DNA of 64,000 bases from Blastobasis lacticolella. Its lineage: Eukaryota > Arthropoda > Insecta > Lepidoptera > Blastobasidae. How positions within the stretch are numbered: position 1 is the stretch's first letter; every line of letters starts with the position of its first letter. A program made the translations under genes and the position numbers. Location: NCBI GenBank assembly GCA_905147135.1, contig LR990057.1, forward strand, positions 4,774,001 through 4,838,000, read 5' to 3'. Under the pieces are notes generated by a model, which was given only the letters and a program-made list of their open reading frames with translations, ran no database searches and was not told where the DNA came from. Of this stretch, positions 45,921 through 58,631 are shown piece after piece.

Positions 45921-46255
45921 AGCGATGCTGGCCTGGTGGTGAGGGTCCGACTCGTAAGCGAGAGGTACCGCGTTCGAATCCCACTACGGCCATGTACTAA
46001 TGAGTCTTTTCTAAGTTATGTATATTAGTTGAACACTAACCGATGCTCTTACGATTAGGGAGAACATCGTGTACACGCAGGCAATTGAATGTGTAACCAA
46101 TATTCTGGTCAGGTTCCACGATTCCAGGTCACGGAGGTCAGTTGGCAGTCGCTTCACTGTCATGATCTGATCTGCCAAATCCTGGATCATAGTCAAGCCA
46201 GACCGCGGCCCCTGCCGCGCGAGAGCACAACCGGGGACATTCACGCAAAAGATCA
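45921..46255 (+). mobile_element. Near full-length tRNA-derived SINE
   Basis: It has an A-box-like TGGCCTGGTGGTGAGGG from 45929, a B box (GTTCGAATCC at 45972-45981), the GGCCATGTACTAATGAG block, the CTGATCTGCCAAATCCTGGA block and the end GGGACATTCACGCAAAAGAT. The structure is the same as at 24121-24482, but the ATG tail is eroded. Confidence 0.8.
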
Positions 46256-46539
46256 TGCATTCATAACAACATATATTTATCAGCTTCTTAGTGCTATTAA
46301 CATAAGTAATTTCTAAGAAGTAAACTAATCAGTTAGTGGTGATACGAGTCAAATAGATATATAAGCATGTCGCTATAAGGATAGGAATGTTGTAGCTTTT
46401 AATGCTTGTCATCAAAGGAGGCGGTGGCGGCCGCTCTGGCGCCGGAGTCGCTTTCTCAATCAAATGCGGCCTGCGCACTAGTGTTGCGCATTTATCGCAG
46501 ATCGAACCGTAGATCGGCAAGAGTAGTCGGTACTAGGAT
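46256..46539. other. Non-coding; GC-rich 46420-46520
   Basis: The GC-rich stretch may be the upstream part of the LINE remnant that follows, but I see no readable motif in it. Confidence 0.35.
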
Positions 46540-46680
46540 AGTAGGCAGCGTAATCTATTCGATACTAGGATGCCCTTTGGCCAGGTGGAGTGACGATTTG
46601 CAGAAGGCTGCAGGTGAATGCTTAATGCGGCAAACCGAGGACTGGGTAGTGGGTACATTGACGCATCTGCCCAGACTGAC
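46540..46680 (+). pseudogene. LINE polymerase C-terminal remnant
   Basis: One frame reads GCPLARWSDDLQKAAGECLM followed by RQTEDW, the conserved GRP-x-x-RW-x-DD-x-x-KxAG end of insect RTE/R1-type LINE polymerases. The first arginine of the motif is a cysteine here. Only about 45 codons are preserved. Confidence 0.6.
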
Positions 46681-49201
46681 TTGTCTTATTTGGTTATGGA
46701 AATTGTATTTGTTTTTGTTTTTTTTTTCAAGGTTTTCCGTTGAAATTCACATTCCATGTGTTTCATGTATAATTCAATATATTTACACACAGTGTACGTA
46801 GCTTGATTTATACGGCAAGTCGTGATTTTGGGTATTGTTTGTTCACCAAATAAGACAAGTCAGTCTGGACAGATCATAGGTTTGTTGTCTAACTTTTAAA
46901 ACAATAACTCATACATTGTAAAAAAGACACTTTAGCAATTTCAAATTATAACCATATTTCATGTAATTGAATTTGCCACCGATATTGATTTACTTTTTAA
47001 AAATTCAGGCAACAAACCTAAAGTCGATTTTGTAGTCCACCAGTGAACATAAAACACCGTAAAACGTAATTTTTTTTCTGTTGAAGCATTTTGTGAATAT
47101 TTCCAGCTAACTGGTTACCTAATGCTAATAAAATAATCTAAAACAAAAATAAAAATGTAATGTAATATCAAATAAAAAGTTGTTGTGACTAGTCTGTGAT
47201 CAATTGTACTCTAGTTTACTTGAAAAAATCTCGGTCTTATTATTGTAAACAGATCACATCACTATTGCCAGCGGATTCCAGCTTTAGCAGGTTACGCAAA
47301 TTACACAGCTGGCAATAGTAATCCATGCATGGCTGCAGCCGAGGTATGGAGGAACTGGTTTTAGCATGTTTTCTGTGTTATGGAAGCTTTGAATATTGAT
47401 ACTTTAAGGTAACTTGGGTATACTTGTAATGAGATTACAGCATTCAAGTTAATTTAATGAGTTCAGTCCACTAACAAGCCCACTAAAGGGTCGATGATAC
47501 CAGTATCAGCCTCAACAACTTCTAGTAAGTCGTTAGCGTGATATTCTTTGCTTTTTTATTAATCTATTATTTATAAAATCGTAACGCGACTTGGCAAGAA
47601 AACATCTTGGAACGAAATGGAACAAAATCGTTGAAGAGGCCAAGACCCACAAAGGGTAAAAGCGCCGCAGGAAAGAAAGATTATTTTTACAAATTGTAAA
47701 TCATCCCTCACATACCTCATGAATAACTTTAGCTGACTCTTTAGAAGGAAATGTTCCCGAAATATAATTTTTCCCTGCAATTGCATTAAAATTTCAAAAC
47801 ACGCCCAAAACATCCCCGAGAAAACAATAAACAAGGGCTGCGTAAATCATTCCCCGATACACCATTTTTCACATCATCTTTTTTATAACTGAGCTCTCGT
47901 ACCTCCATACTTGGTGCCATAATTCCTTTGCCTTTCTCACAAACGTTAAACAACTAAGGATGGAAAATGTATTATACCGAATATATACATCCGTGCCGCG
48001 ATCCGTATAACCTATTTATCTTTGCGGATAAACTGTTAAAGGGACACTTAGAGTAATTTTATTTCTTTCTAAATTACAGATTTTCCTTTTACTTCTTAAC
48101 AATTTAAGTATTTTAGACCAAATAAAACAAAATTAAATCATAGTGAATAAGCCGGTGAGCTGAGGGCAAATATCATAATACAATAGATGTTGGACGACAT
48201 CGAGCACTACGTCACAATAAAAAGAAAATTCTTCTGAGAGAAATTTAATTAAATCCTACAACAATGGCTAAAGCTCATTTCATTTGGTAGAAGCATCAAT
48301 TGTAGTATAAGGAATCTGTTCAATAATTCTCAAAGCAACGTTGAGAATTTGTGACCCTGTATTTTCATTTATTAAACTGACATTTAGTCCCCTTTCTCAT
48401 CCTGTGAGACAAAAGCCTGAGCTTTAGTATTAGTAACCTTTGTTTAAAATCATTGTTCATTGTAATAAATTCAACAAGTTTAAACGTTCGGAGCATAAAA
48501 AGTGACATCTGTGTAACTGACGCTACGTACTGCGTTATCTGTTATCGAAAGAAATAAGGATGCGGATTATCCGCATTATGTTAATGCAAACACAGGTATA
48601 CATATTCAAATTGGACGATGATCCCAACACTATCGCTACTAACTCATTCATGGCTCCAGGTTTTATGAATGGTCGAACACGGGATTTTCTCGCGTCTGTA
48701 CAAATTTTATAGCGCGTCGTCGGTGAATTGGTACTTTGGGCACAACTGTATTTGCCTATGTGCGTTTGTTGGCGAAGTAGGTCTACGGTGTTGCGGCTGC
48801 GGGAGACTTTATTAGGTTTTGTGCGGCACTCGGGGTGATACCGAACCGGCAAGGGATACAATATTCAAACTGTTGTAGGGAGATGTGTTGATTCAGGAAT
48901 TTCTTGGTAAAATCAAGTTTGTTACTTACTGAATTGTTAGGGCCCACTACGATGACGCTTCGACCTAATATTTATTCTTGCTCTTCGAGACACTTTGATC
49001 TGTCCTTGTCTGTTTAGTGCAACCGTCAGCGCGCAGTTGCAACAGGTCTAATTTTGGCAAGAACAATAAATGTTCTTAAGAACAATAATAATATCGATAA
49101 AACCAAAACTAGTATTTTTCTAACAAATAACACAGCACCCACAGATACACGTCCATGTCAGCTTACAAATAGCTTCAAATGGTTTGTATCTGTTCTTCTT
49201 C
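46681..49201. other. Non-coding; inverted repeat 47261-47319
   Basis: No gene. ACTATTGCCAGC at 47261-47272 pairs with GCTGGCAATAGT at 47308-47319 around a 35-base loop. The rest is AT-rich. Confidence 0.45.
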
Positions 49202-49426
49202 TTAGCTGTAATCTGTAATGTAGTGACCCAAACAAATAAATTGGACATAGCGGCCAATGTCTTTAGGCCCAAAACTTACAACATTGACAGCACCGTCGGT
49301 GGCTGTCATCAGATCCTCCTGTACCTGTTCATTCCAAAGTTGTCCGAGTTTGACCAAGTTTCTGAACGAATTACTTGTCGCGGTCGTTTGACTGAGCACT
49401 CGCAATGTTTTACCATAATTGCCCAA
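49202..49426 (-). CDS. Unrecognised 74-codon open frame, possible old exon
   Basis: On the - strand the reading is balanced in composition and looks more protein-like than other frames here (for example NSFRNLVKLGQLWNEQVQED and GPKDIGRYVQFICLGHYI). It has no signal peptide or recognised domain, and a stop lies a few codons upstream of the first usable start. It may be a fragment of an unrecognised element or host gene, or may be chance. Confidence 0.2.
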   Translation of the reverse strand: MGNYGKTLRVLSQTTATSNSFRNLVKLGQLWNEQVQEDLMTATDGAVNVVSFGPKDIGRYVQFICLGHYITDYS

Positions 49427-51184
49427 GTTGAATGTTGTGTTTAAAGGTCAGGCACTGTGTCTGACGGAATTTCTTAAATCAACAGCTTTTATATTTAGCT
49501 TTTCCAATTATGAAGAGGATATTGTTTTTATTTGTTTCTTGCAAAGCTTTTATGATTTCAATTTTTTTAAATAATATGCGTCTGTCGGTTACGTATTTGC
49601 GCCTAAACCGCTTCATGATTGAAGTTATTCGAAGTTTTAGGCTACATTGGCTACTTTTACACAAAAATATGGAATTTTTGTTGAGGTGCATTCTGGTCCC
49701 AGCCCGGACTCGACTGCAAAAAATGGTGATTATAGACTGGGACCATAACACCAACTTGACCTAAGTGACGAGGATGACGTCACGGGGAAGTGCTTGTAAT
49801 GTAATAAAATAAAACAAAGCCCTCCTCTGCGTCCGTCTCTAGACAAAAAAGTTGTAGGTACTGTAGGTACTTATTAAAAATTAACCTTACTAATATTAGT
49901 TCTTTCACTACTATAGATATACCTACCTAAACATATTAAATATCAGCGCACTAATCCCTACCGTCATTGTTATTTTGCCGAACCAAGTCCATTTAAATCA
50001 AGAAAGCTAACACCCGTCTTATATTGCGGAGTAGTCTGACACATATTTGACGAAGGAATCTCTAAGGTTCAAATTACTATAATGGCAGCTCCGTGAATCT
50101 GGTCCCAATATGTTTCTGCCTATAACAAAAAAGCGTTAGTCGTTGATGCTTTTTCATATGACGAAGATAGGACAGATAAATACCTAATGATTCTATGAAG
50201 TTGGGAAGTATATATCCCTAGCTTTCGTCCACGACATCGTCTGAATGTAACAGGTTTGGTATTTTCCGATTCATTTCAGAAATTTATCTAGAGATGATAA
50301 AAAGTTACTTTGCAATTTATTTGTCCAAAAAAGCCTCTTTTTTGCACACGTAAACTTATGTGCAGGGTTAAAAAGGTGCTTAAAATGAATCAACCAGACT
50401 GTTTCTTCTTCTTTTTTAATAAATGTTATTAGGTACCTCACTAAAGAACAAACCAGAGGTCAAATAACTGTCATAACGTGTAGATAACCTATTCTAAACC
50501 TATAGTGAGCAGGCAACAAGTATAGTCTGCTTCGCCACTGCCAAAGTAATTCCAAAACTAATAAAACTTTAGGATTCAGTTACTAACCATAATTTCCTCT
50601 CTAAAATCGTCTCTCCAGACAAGAATATTAAAGTTAGTGTTTATCTCAGACTTTGCTAGCGTGTAATACGACTCTTATCCTACATACCAAGCTTAATGCG
50701 CAAAGTTGACCATTATATCAACTAGTTAGACGTTCATTGCTGAGTTTGTTATTTCAAGTGCTACGTCTCCGGCTATAAAACAGGCAATGCAAACCAGATT
50801 TAGACAAGTTTGTCTCTAGTAGTAACAGTTAGAACGAACACTAGCTCAGAAGTTATGTAATGTATGTGTAAGTAGTATGCAGGTAATATGAGATAGCACT
50901 TACTGTCTATGGAATATAGAGCATACCGTTAAGATGTATCCTTGTCGAGTTACGTAACGTGTACACTGTATACTTTTGTACGTGACAAGAATTATCTATG
51001 CGATTGATCCTGTTAACTACAGTCACTTAACCGCACGCCTACTGTTTGAATACCGTAATCTTATAAACTATAACTGTACAGATTTCTTTACAGATTTTGT
51101 TAGTCTAATTTGTTTTTTTTATAGGTGTTTAATACGAGTATATTGTACATTTTGTATTTCTTTCTGTTCTATATCCTATTAATA
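49427..51184. other. Non-coding, nothing recognised
   Basis: AT-rich; overlapping frames at 49479-49764 on both strands have no family features. Confidence 0.45.
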
Positions 51185-51300
51185 ATATTACGATTGCGAA
51201 AGTTTGTAAGGATGGATGTATAGATGTTTGTCACGCAAATGTCCTTCACGCAAAAACTACTGAACGGATTTTGATGAAATTGGAAAAATAGGACATAGGC
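51185..51300 (-). repeat. Dispersed repeat (ACTACTGAACGGATTTTGATG type)
   Basis: GTAAGGATGGATGTATAGAT, CACGCAAAAACTACTGAACG and GATTTTGATGAAATTGG form the typical reversed front of an abundant lepidopteran repeat. Confidence 0.6.
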
Positions 51301-51819
51301 ACATTTATCACGAGTAATTTATCACATTTGTCAAGACACTTGATAAATAGACACATTTATCAAGAATTGAATGTGGTTTCCGTAGGAACGGGTCCGGAAC
51401 ATTATCATCGGATTATACACCGACGGAGTAGTTGGTAAAAGGTAGTTAGTTACCTTAAATTATTGCATTCATTACATATACCTTTCAGTCGTTTGGCTTT
51501 TTGCCCAATACACTCATGCATTAATTCTTATAAATTGATTTTTTGCAACATGACAATAACGCCAATGATAGAAATGAATCTCGCCGCCCGCCTGGGACTT
51601 TCGCGTTCCGATAAATTAAAATTTACGAACTCCGCAATGGAAGTAGACCCGCGGGAGGCGTATCTTTTCACTCTAAAATATAATTTATTCGAGACACGTC
51701 CAACGAAAATGGAGTCGCTCAGATTAACGCGAATTGATCAGAAACAGGAGAGTTTAGTGAGGAGCAACAGAGGTCTCTGCCTTGGCATCGGTCTCATTAT
51801 AAAAAACATATTTGTGCTA
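51301..51819. other. Non-coding; TTATCA cluster 51303-51366; GC-richer block 51560-51790
   Basis: ATTTATCACGA, ATTTATCACAT, TTGATAAAT and ATTTATCAAGA cluster within 65 bases, giving GATA-type sites and a 9-base inverted repeat at 51342-51365. The block at 51560-51790 includes a 123-codon open frame (51463-51834) without domain signs; it may be regulatory DNA. Confidence 0.35.
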
Positions 51820-51883
51820 ATGTCTTCGTTGTGATCTCGCGCACGAGGGCCCGGGGTCCGCCTTGACCATGATTCAGGATTTG
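51820..51883 (-). repeat. SINE 3'-end fragment
   Basis: ATGTCTTCGTTGTGATCTCG and GCACGAGGGCCCGGGGTCCG, then CCTTGACCATGATTCAGGAT, match the SINE 3' end in reverse. Confidence 0.65.
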
Positions 51884-51999
51884 GCTGTCTGATGGTTTAA
51901 GGCCGGATCCCGCAATGCCCGCAACCCCCTAAATGTCAACCGGTTACACTTAGAAGTGATAACCTAACCGACAGAAAAAGTCGGATAACTCCCGACCAA

Positions 52000-52200
52000 G
52001 TTTACTTAAACTCAAATATTTTCTAAACTATCGAACCGATTTTAATGAAACAAAACTAAAAACCATTTCGATTTAACTGGCTTTCAAATAGAAAAAAAAC
52101 GCCCTCAAATCGTCCATCCGTTTGGGAGCTACGAAGTCACAGACAGACATAAAGCCACAGATACTCAGATACACACGTTGTTTAAATCACATAAAATCAT
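52000..52200. repeat. Dispersed repeat (ACTAAAAACCATTTCGATTT type)
   Basis: The words AACCGATTTTAATGAAACAA, CTGGCTTTCAAATAGAAA, CCATCCGTTTGGGAGCTACG and CACAGACAGACAT are in the order of a common lepidopteran LINE-like repeat. Confidence 0.6.
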
Positions 52201-53004
52201 GTAGGTGTCTACGAACGCTGGTGCCAAATATTCTATTATATCATAATATTCTATCAAGTTTTTAATATTTTTCCGATTATCGAGAATGTTTCCATTCTCG
52301 GTCTCGGTTTCGGCCCAGACAGAAAATACAGTCTCAGTCCGTCCAAAGTTTAGGGTCTCAATCCACTTTCGTTGGAAAACTTTTACATTTTGTTCGGTGA
52401 TATTTCGTCCAGTAATAGACTAGGTTCACCTTTCTTTTTGGAAAGGGTGTCTTCTTTGAAACTTGACGCAGTTTCTGTTCAGCCTTGAGGCACTCTGGCG
52501 ACATGAAAAAGTACTGAAACCTGAAGACTCTTTATATATACTTAATGCTTAAGGTAGTTTAATGCGAAAATGTAAAGTACCACGTTTATTAGTAATAACT
52601 AATATAACAGATTTTAAGTAGTAGCTACTCTTTCACGGTATTATATTCTATCGTAATATTGGTGGTAGTTACTTCTTAACCACTGTGGATCGAAACCGAA
52701 TTAAAAAAATACACATTACTACTAGTACCTGAACTACTTGATGTACCTACGTACTGTGGCTACCTCGGTTACTATTTATATTTTCTGGGATTAGAAATTT
52801 ACGCAGTGCATAAACTATTCGAGTCTCACTCTAGGGATTATTTCTTTCCAATTAACGAAGAATACCAAACAAATGTAATTTCTCTTAGCGTCGGCTCTAT
52901 ATTACATAAGTGTAATCCGGTATTAGTGTACCTTGGATTAGATGGCTAACACCACCCACTGTTTTCTACTAGAGAACGGTGGGAGTCGTCCACAGATTAG
53001 TAAG
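52201..53004. other. Non-coding, nothing recognised
   Basis: AT-rich, with no gene seen. Confidence 0.45.
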
Positions 53005-53210
53005 AACTAGTGGACCAGGCGCGACTTCGTTTGCGTACACCTACTTTACCCCTACATACTCTTTAAAACATTCTTCTTGAATCACTCTCTATTGTTAAAA
53101 ACCGCATTGAAATCCATTGCGTAGTTTAATAGATCCAGCGTACCTATGTATCTATATATATATAGGTACAGACGGCAGAAAGCGACTTTGTTTTATAATA
53201 TGTATAGGAC
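53005..53210 (+). repeat. Dispersed repeat (GCGACTTTGT family)
   Basis: It has the same order as at 17655-17835: GCGACTTCGTTTGCGTACAC, TCTTGAATCACTCTC, AAATCCATTGCGTAGTTTAA and AAGCGACTTTGTTTTATAAT, with a short TA-repeat near 53154-53163. Confidence 0.65.
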
Positions 53211-53614
53211 TACTCGTAACCAAGGCAGACAAGCGTGGTAACTCGAAAAATCCTTTAGTTTTATATTATAAAACGTCTCGCCATCAATATTCGCAGTGAA
53301 AAGACAATCTCTCTTTCATCTCAACGTCCGCAGTGAATTCGCCCAAATAAGGACTGAATGGGTCTCCTCAGTCACAAACGAGACCGGTTACAGAAGTCAC
53401 TTTCCCACAAGAACCGGCGGTTTTTGCTTTTAGTAGTGCTTGAGTACGGTTCATTAATGCGCGATCTATTTGATTACGGAGTTGGCTCTTCGCCGAGACT
53501 TAACAGGCTCGAGGCTCTTTCCAAGAGGAATCTAGGTACCTAGGTTCTCAAACTTATAGTTTCGTCTAATAAAATGTACTACAGTATTGGTTTTACATTC
53601 AACTGTGTAAATCA

Positions 53615-53850
53615 TCATCCGAGCGGTCAATCCCGGCTTTGCCAGGGTCCGCTTTCCTGCTTTATTTTCTCGACTTTGTCCAATATTCGGCACCCTCACG
53701 TCGTAAGCCGTTGGCTCTCGCGTTCGACTCGGCGATGTCAATCCATCGCTTCTTAGGTCTCCCGCGGGACCTCTTTCCTGATACAGGCAGGTTTAAACAC
53801 CTATTTTCAACGTATCCCTGGGTATCAATCAACTGTGTAAATATTACAGA
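53615..53850 (-). pseudogene. LINE polymerase C-terminal remnant
   Basis: On the - strand the frame reads NRCLNLPVSGKRSRGRPKKR then WIDIAESNARANGL, the typical GRPxxRWxD end of an RTE-type LINE polymerase. The same segment recurs at 58290-58450. The 5' part is missing. Confidence 0.7.
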
Positions 53851-55404
53851 ATAAAAGATAATCAAGCCAAAGTTAAAATTTTAAATTAGTAAAGGTAGTG
53901 TCTAGTTTTCGCATACTAAGCATATATCAGGACTTACTTGTGAATACCCTATTAAACATTTATGAGGTTATCTATCGACAGATACGTATTTTATACTACA
54001 TAATAAGACCAAAAACATATATTATGGAATACTTCCTATAGGTAACGTATAATTTAGATCGCGCACTTAAATTGAGTTATAACGAATAATAATATACTTA
54101 CTTAGGTATTACTGCAAAAAGTAATTTGCGTAGAGTGATTAATATTTTTAATGGTTTTAAAGCTTTAGGCAACGGAGTAACAGAAAGGAAGCACTTTTAA
54201 TCGAGGACTTTGGGTTGGATTCAAGCTTCCTTTTACTTTTGGATGATTGAACAAATTTAATATGTCGAAGTGTTGTCTGCTACTACATCTGCCTAAAAAA
54301 ATCCATGTCAATTAGCTTTGATGCGTGGAAAAATGACAATTGGTATAAATCCTATGGTTTTTAGGATCCTATAAACCTCAGTCGGAATATCACAGTGCGT
54401 ATCTATGAGGTCCTGTAGTGTTTCGATAAAAAGCGGCTGTGGATACACAGAGGTTGTTTTAGTGGTCTCATCTCCTCCGGGAGAAGTGATATCTAAGGAT
54501 GGTGAAATCTCTTTAAAAAAAAGTACACTATAACCTGGGTGCGTTCAAACCTCGCGAATGCGTTATTGCAGCAACGGCGCACGTGCACATCTTTAATTGT
54601 TTTGTACGGTGATATGCAACACGCACGCGAGCTGTTGCTGCAACTACGCATTCGCGGCGCGTTCGAGAGATATGGACGCGCCCTAATGTCTGTAAGGACA
54701 AGGTAATAAATACTCAATTAACTTTAACAGCATATCTTGAGATTAGGCGGCGATCCAAAACTTTTGGAAACAGCCCAAGCGCTCATAATTTTCTTTGTCT
54801 TGAACACCATAATAATTGAGAGTAATAAATAACTAAAATATTTATGCTTTTAAACTTAAAATGAAAAGGATTAAAAGTTCAATGCCCTGTGGAACAATTG
54901 TTCATACTTACCGAAATAATACTCCTGTCGCACAAACAAATGGCTTTTGTTCGAAAGAATTAACAGCGGTTTGTTTTCGAACGATTAAGAACGGAACACG
55001 CAGTTGAATTTTTTTTAACAATACCACGGATTTATTTATTAATTTTTTTTGTTCGCGTATATTATACGCGTATAACATGCTTGGTTACTTTTTGGCATGA
55101 CTTGTAGAGCAGATATCGTGGTTGGTCCAGGAGTTGGAGTGCATTTTATAACCTAATATTTGTAAATCTTTTAGATAAGTCCTTTAAAGCCAGTTTATAT
55201 TAACTTCTCACGAAGTTCAGTGTTTGTCGAAATTCAGTATTTGTCGAATTGCATTATGTAAATTAATTTATTTTTTATTAACTTAATCTCACAATTATGT
55301 AATGAAGGTTCAGTTACAAATGTTCCATTTTTTGTTACAGGTATGTACACGGAAACCAAAAAGTTCTGCAATCTTACAACACAAGGTAATATTTGTTAGT
55401 GCCT
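53851..55404. other. Non-coding, nothing recognised
   Basis: AT-rich. A GC-richer piece at 54535-54680 contains a near-mirror pair of GCAACAGC and GTTGCTGC words but no element borders. Confidence 0.45.
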
Positions 55405-55830
55405 ACGGATCACTAATATTATGACCTGATGGAAAGCAGCCACCGCAGAGGAGCGGTTGCGGTGCTGGTACCTATACCTGTGCCTTTGAAGAATCCCAAA
55501 TTATAGATTAAAGGAAAGACTTCGGGGTAGGTCATACCACATCTTGCGCGTGCGTGGTAAAAAAGCTCGCGATGCCCGTACGTTAGTTGGATGCCAGGCA
55601 TCGATATGCGGCTGAAATCTATCCCATCGTATCCTATCGTCCAAGGCTGCAGTGGCGGAAAAGTGACGGTGGCCCCGTCACTTTTCAACTTTAACAGTTT
55701 CTCGGAACATTCCCAGCAGTTCATACAAGACGGTAGACAACACAGAGAGCCTACGTCGCTCTGGAGGCCTATGGAATCCAGACAGTCTGTGAACAGGGTA
55801 TCAGAAATATAACTTTCAATCTTGCTTTCA
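55405..55830 (-). pseudogene. Jockey/CR1-type LINE C-terminal remnant
   Basis: On the - strand a diverged, frame-broken relative of 5595-6032 is visible. ECSEKLLKL corresponds to KCSEELFDL and YPEVFPLIYNLGFFKG to LPATVFPLDYVMGSFKR. The 3' UTR word GGTGGCTGCTTTCCATCAGG follows. It is older than the 5.4-kb copy. Confidence 0.65.
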
Positions 55831-56661
55831 AATGTCTCAGACGCTTACACCAAACGCAAAGCCATACTACCGGAACATGTTTTCGTGTAGTAATTTCTCT
55901 GCAATAATGGCCGTGCTCCCTGCGCAGGCGCATTATCACATTGGTCACGCGGCGCACCGCCACGGGCCAGAAGCCGATCCCACTCGTGATTACGTCGAGC
56001 TAGGAATGTGTGCGTGTGGTTCTTGGACGCTCCGCCGAAGTGCAGCGAAGGTGATGGTTTGAGAGTAGATAAAGGTATCGTTCTTGATGTAGGTACTTTA
56101 ATTTTTGGGGTGCTAGGGGTACTTTTTAGCTACCACTGTTTTTTCCTTTTATTTATAGGTAGGTAGGCAAACTGGCATTTTTTTTTTAAACTACGTGATC
56201 ACATATTTTTTTCAGTTAGTACTTATCTAATTAGTTTTAGTATTAAATTCGAATTCGAAATTGTTACACGGCTTTGACTCAGCTGATAGGATAAGACAGA
56301 TAGATATAATATCTCGGATTCTGATCAACAGACGGCCTTCGAATTTGTACGTTACTAGCAGCAGCACTTCTTCACTACTTATACCTACCCGTAGAGATAC
56401 TTACTTTTTCAAACGATACTGGTGTCTTTCTGTTTCTCGAATCTAAACGAGGGCTGCTTTCTCGATTTTTTCGTTTCTCTTTTAACATGAATGAAAGTGG
56501 ATCAAACATTTTCGTCATTGGTGTCTATCTATCTTGTACTTTACGGCCTTAAAGGCCCTTAAAGACCCGATAAACAAACTCATCTCATCGCAGCCCAGTG
56601 AGCACTGCCCCCCGTTCTCGCACTAAATCATTCCAAGGCGAGGTGGCCCCTAACGAACTCG
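55831..56661. other. Non-coding, nothing recognised
   Basis: No gene seen. A GC-richer piece at 55915-56050 is unassigned. Confidence 0.45.
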
Positions 56662-56669
56662 CTCGGTAT

Positions 56670-57209
56670 CAGTGCTGCCAGGTCTGTTTAAGTTTTGGGC
56701 GCTAAATCAGTTAAAAAAAAGCGCTAGATTCCGCTAAACAAGTGTGATTTAAAAGCGCTAGATTTTTAAAATTGGAAGTTAAAATTTACGTTTCAGAACC
56801 ACACCTAGTCCTTGACTGACCAAGAAATTAATTAGTTGCTTCTACTAGAGCGGTACAAACAGGAGCTCGTTGCGCTCGCTCAGTCAGTGGGTGGATCATG
56901 TTCACACTAGCTCTTTTGAGCTAAAAATTGTCATATTTCGGTATATTTTAGGTATTTAATAACTATTTCTATAAAACGCTAGATTTTCCGCTAGTAGTGG
57001 AATATTAATAATACAAATACAAATATGTTTATTGAAAAAATCTAATAAATTCATATTATGTTGTTACACGTTTCTAGTAAATCAACTCGTGTTACAGAAA
57101 GGTTATTATGGCTTCCACACTAGGGCAGGGCATAATGGGAGCTTTATCAGCTACCCTACCCTAAAATTCCGCTAGATTCAGCGCCGACAGCGTTAAAACG
57201 GCTGCACTG
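56670..57209. mobile_element. Non-autonomous hAT element with 8-bp target duplication
   Basis: The ends are CAGTGCTGCC and GGCTGCACTG (9 of 10 positions complementary), and CTCGGTAT stands exactly on both sides (56662-56669 and 57210-57217). CAGTG-type ends and 8-bp duplications define the hAT superfamily. The words GCGCTAGATT, ACGCTAGATT and CCGCTAGATT recur at 56721, 56755, about 56975 and 57170, which resemble subterminal transposase-binding repeats. At 540 bp it lacks a transposase gene. Confidence 0.85.
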
Positions 57210-57217
57210 CTCGGTAT

Positions 57218-58155
57218 CCGTCACAGCTAGTTCGTGCCGAAGTAATCACCTACACAATTGTTATCGTTATTACATACCGACTTACAGACACACACATCAT
57301 AGTACAGCCATATGGCTTACCTATACTTACTGGCCCGGCTCACTTCTTGGTAGGTTATTGACCGAAAGTTTGACTATGGATCGGCCGTGGCTATAAGAAC
57401 ATAGCGTTGTTATTGGCTGATGTTTTTGTTACAGTTTTTGCTCTCTTAATTTTGGTCTTGAGTGATCATAAATTATGTACTTAGATATCAAATTAAATTA
57501 ATTGCCGTTATCGTTAACTTAGAAATCTGCTAAGTTCTTTCTTACCTCAATTTGGACGTTGCTGATTGGCTTAAAACTTGTTAAGACGGAAGTTAGGCAA
57601 TTCGTAAGGTTAGTGAAAACGGCCATTAGTCCTATAGGCTATTAAGTCGTTCGACTACTTTAAAAGGTAGCCCGTAATATTCCTTCAGCGTCGAAGTTCG
57701 GCGGCTGCGTATCTAAATATTATAATTTGACATGCGTGAAAAGTAGATAAAATCTTTTACTTTCAAACGGGTTCGTGCCATTATTCTCTGACAACAGTGA
57801 CTACTCACGACCACAGGGTATATAATTACACGAATAGTTTAAAGAATGCTGTTCAACAATTAAATTTAATATCGTGTACAATTTATAGTTTTTTAGACAA
57901 CCACTACTTATATACGTACGTGTCAGAGTACTCTGATGTATCAGCTGAGTAAGTATAATAGATCGTAAGAATACTTTAATGCTTCTTAATTTTACGGGCT
58001 CTTTAAAGATAATGCTGTCACTTTAAAATCTTAACATTGAAAAGGAATAGCAAGATATCTAATGAGCACTTAAAATTAAGAGACATTCGAATATTCGGTC
58101 GTAAAACTGATAGTTTTGAGGGGTAACCATAGCCTAGTATAACCTACTTGGTGCT
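57218..58155. other. Non-coding, nothing recognised
   Basis: AT-rich, with no gene seen. Confidence 0.45.
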
Positions 58156-58455
58156 TTGAAGCTAGGCGAACTACAGCATCGCAACGAACTTAATACACGT
58201 TTGGTATGCCTTCTAATACCGTTGGCGAAGCGAGGCTGGCCACGGTTTTCTGCTGGGGACCCTGAGGTCATGGTAAAGCCATTCATCATCATCATCCTAG
58301 CGTTTATTCCGGCCTCTGCCTGGGTCTGCCCGGTCTTTGGCATTCTCGCGTCGTTGGCAGTTGGATCTCGAATCCGACTCAGCGATGTCAATCTATCCCT
58401 CATTGAGCCGCCCACGGGGCCTCTTTCCTGATACCGGCAGGTTCAGGCACCTATT
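58156..58455 (-). pseudogene. LINE polymerase C-terminal remnant with ATG-type tail
   Basis: GATGTCAATCTATCCCTC and CTCTTTCCTGATACCGGCAG match the copy at 53615-53850. On the - strand the element ends in GGATGATGATGATG (complement at about 58285-58299), the same kind of tail as the SINE at 24121. Frames are broken. Confidence 0.65.
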
Positions 58456-58631
58456 TCCCACATATTATTAAGGGTTACGCAACACGTGACCATACAGCAC
58501 AAGGTATAACCATTGTATAACCTAAAACCAACCTAATTCAATCCTACTCTCAGTTTTAATTGTCAGTTTACTGGCTCGAATTAATAACCAAGGCTAACAA
58601 ATCCTTTCGACGCATTGTACCAGAAACTAAA

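Noticed and set aside
51463..51834. 123-codon open frame as an exon
   Set aside because: No domain or splice context, and it ends inside a SINE fragment.
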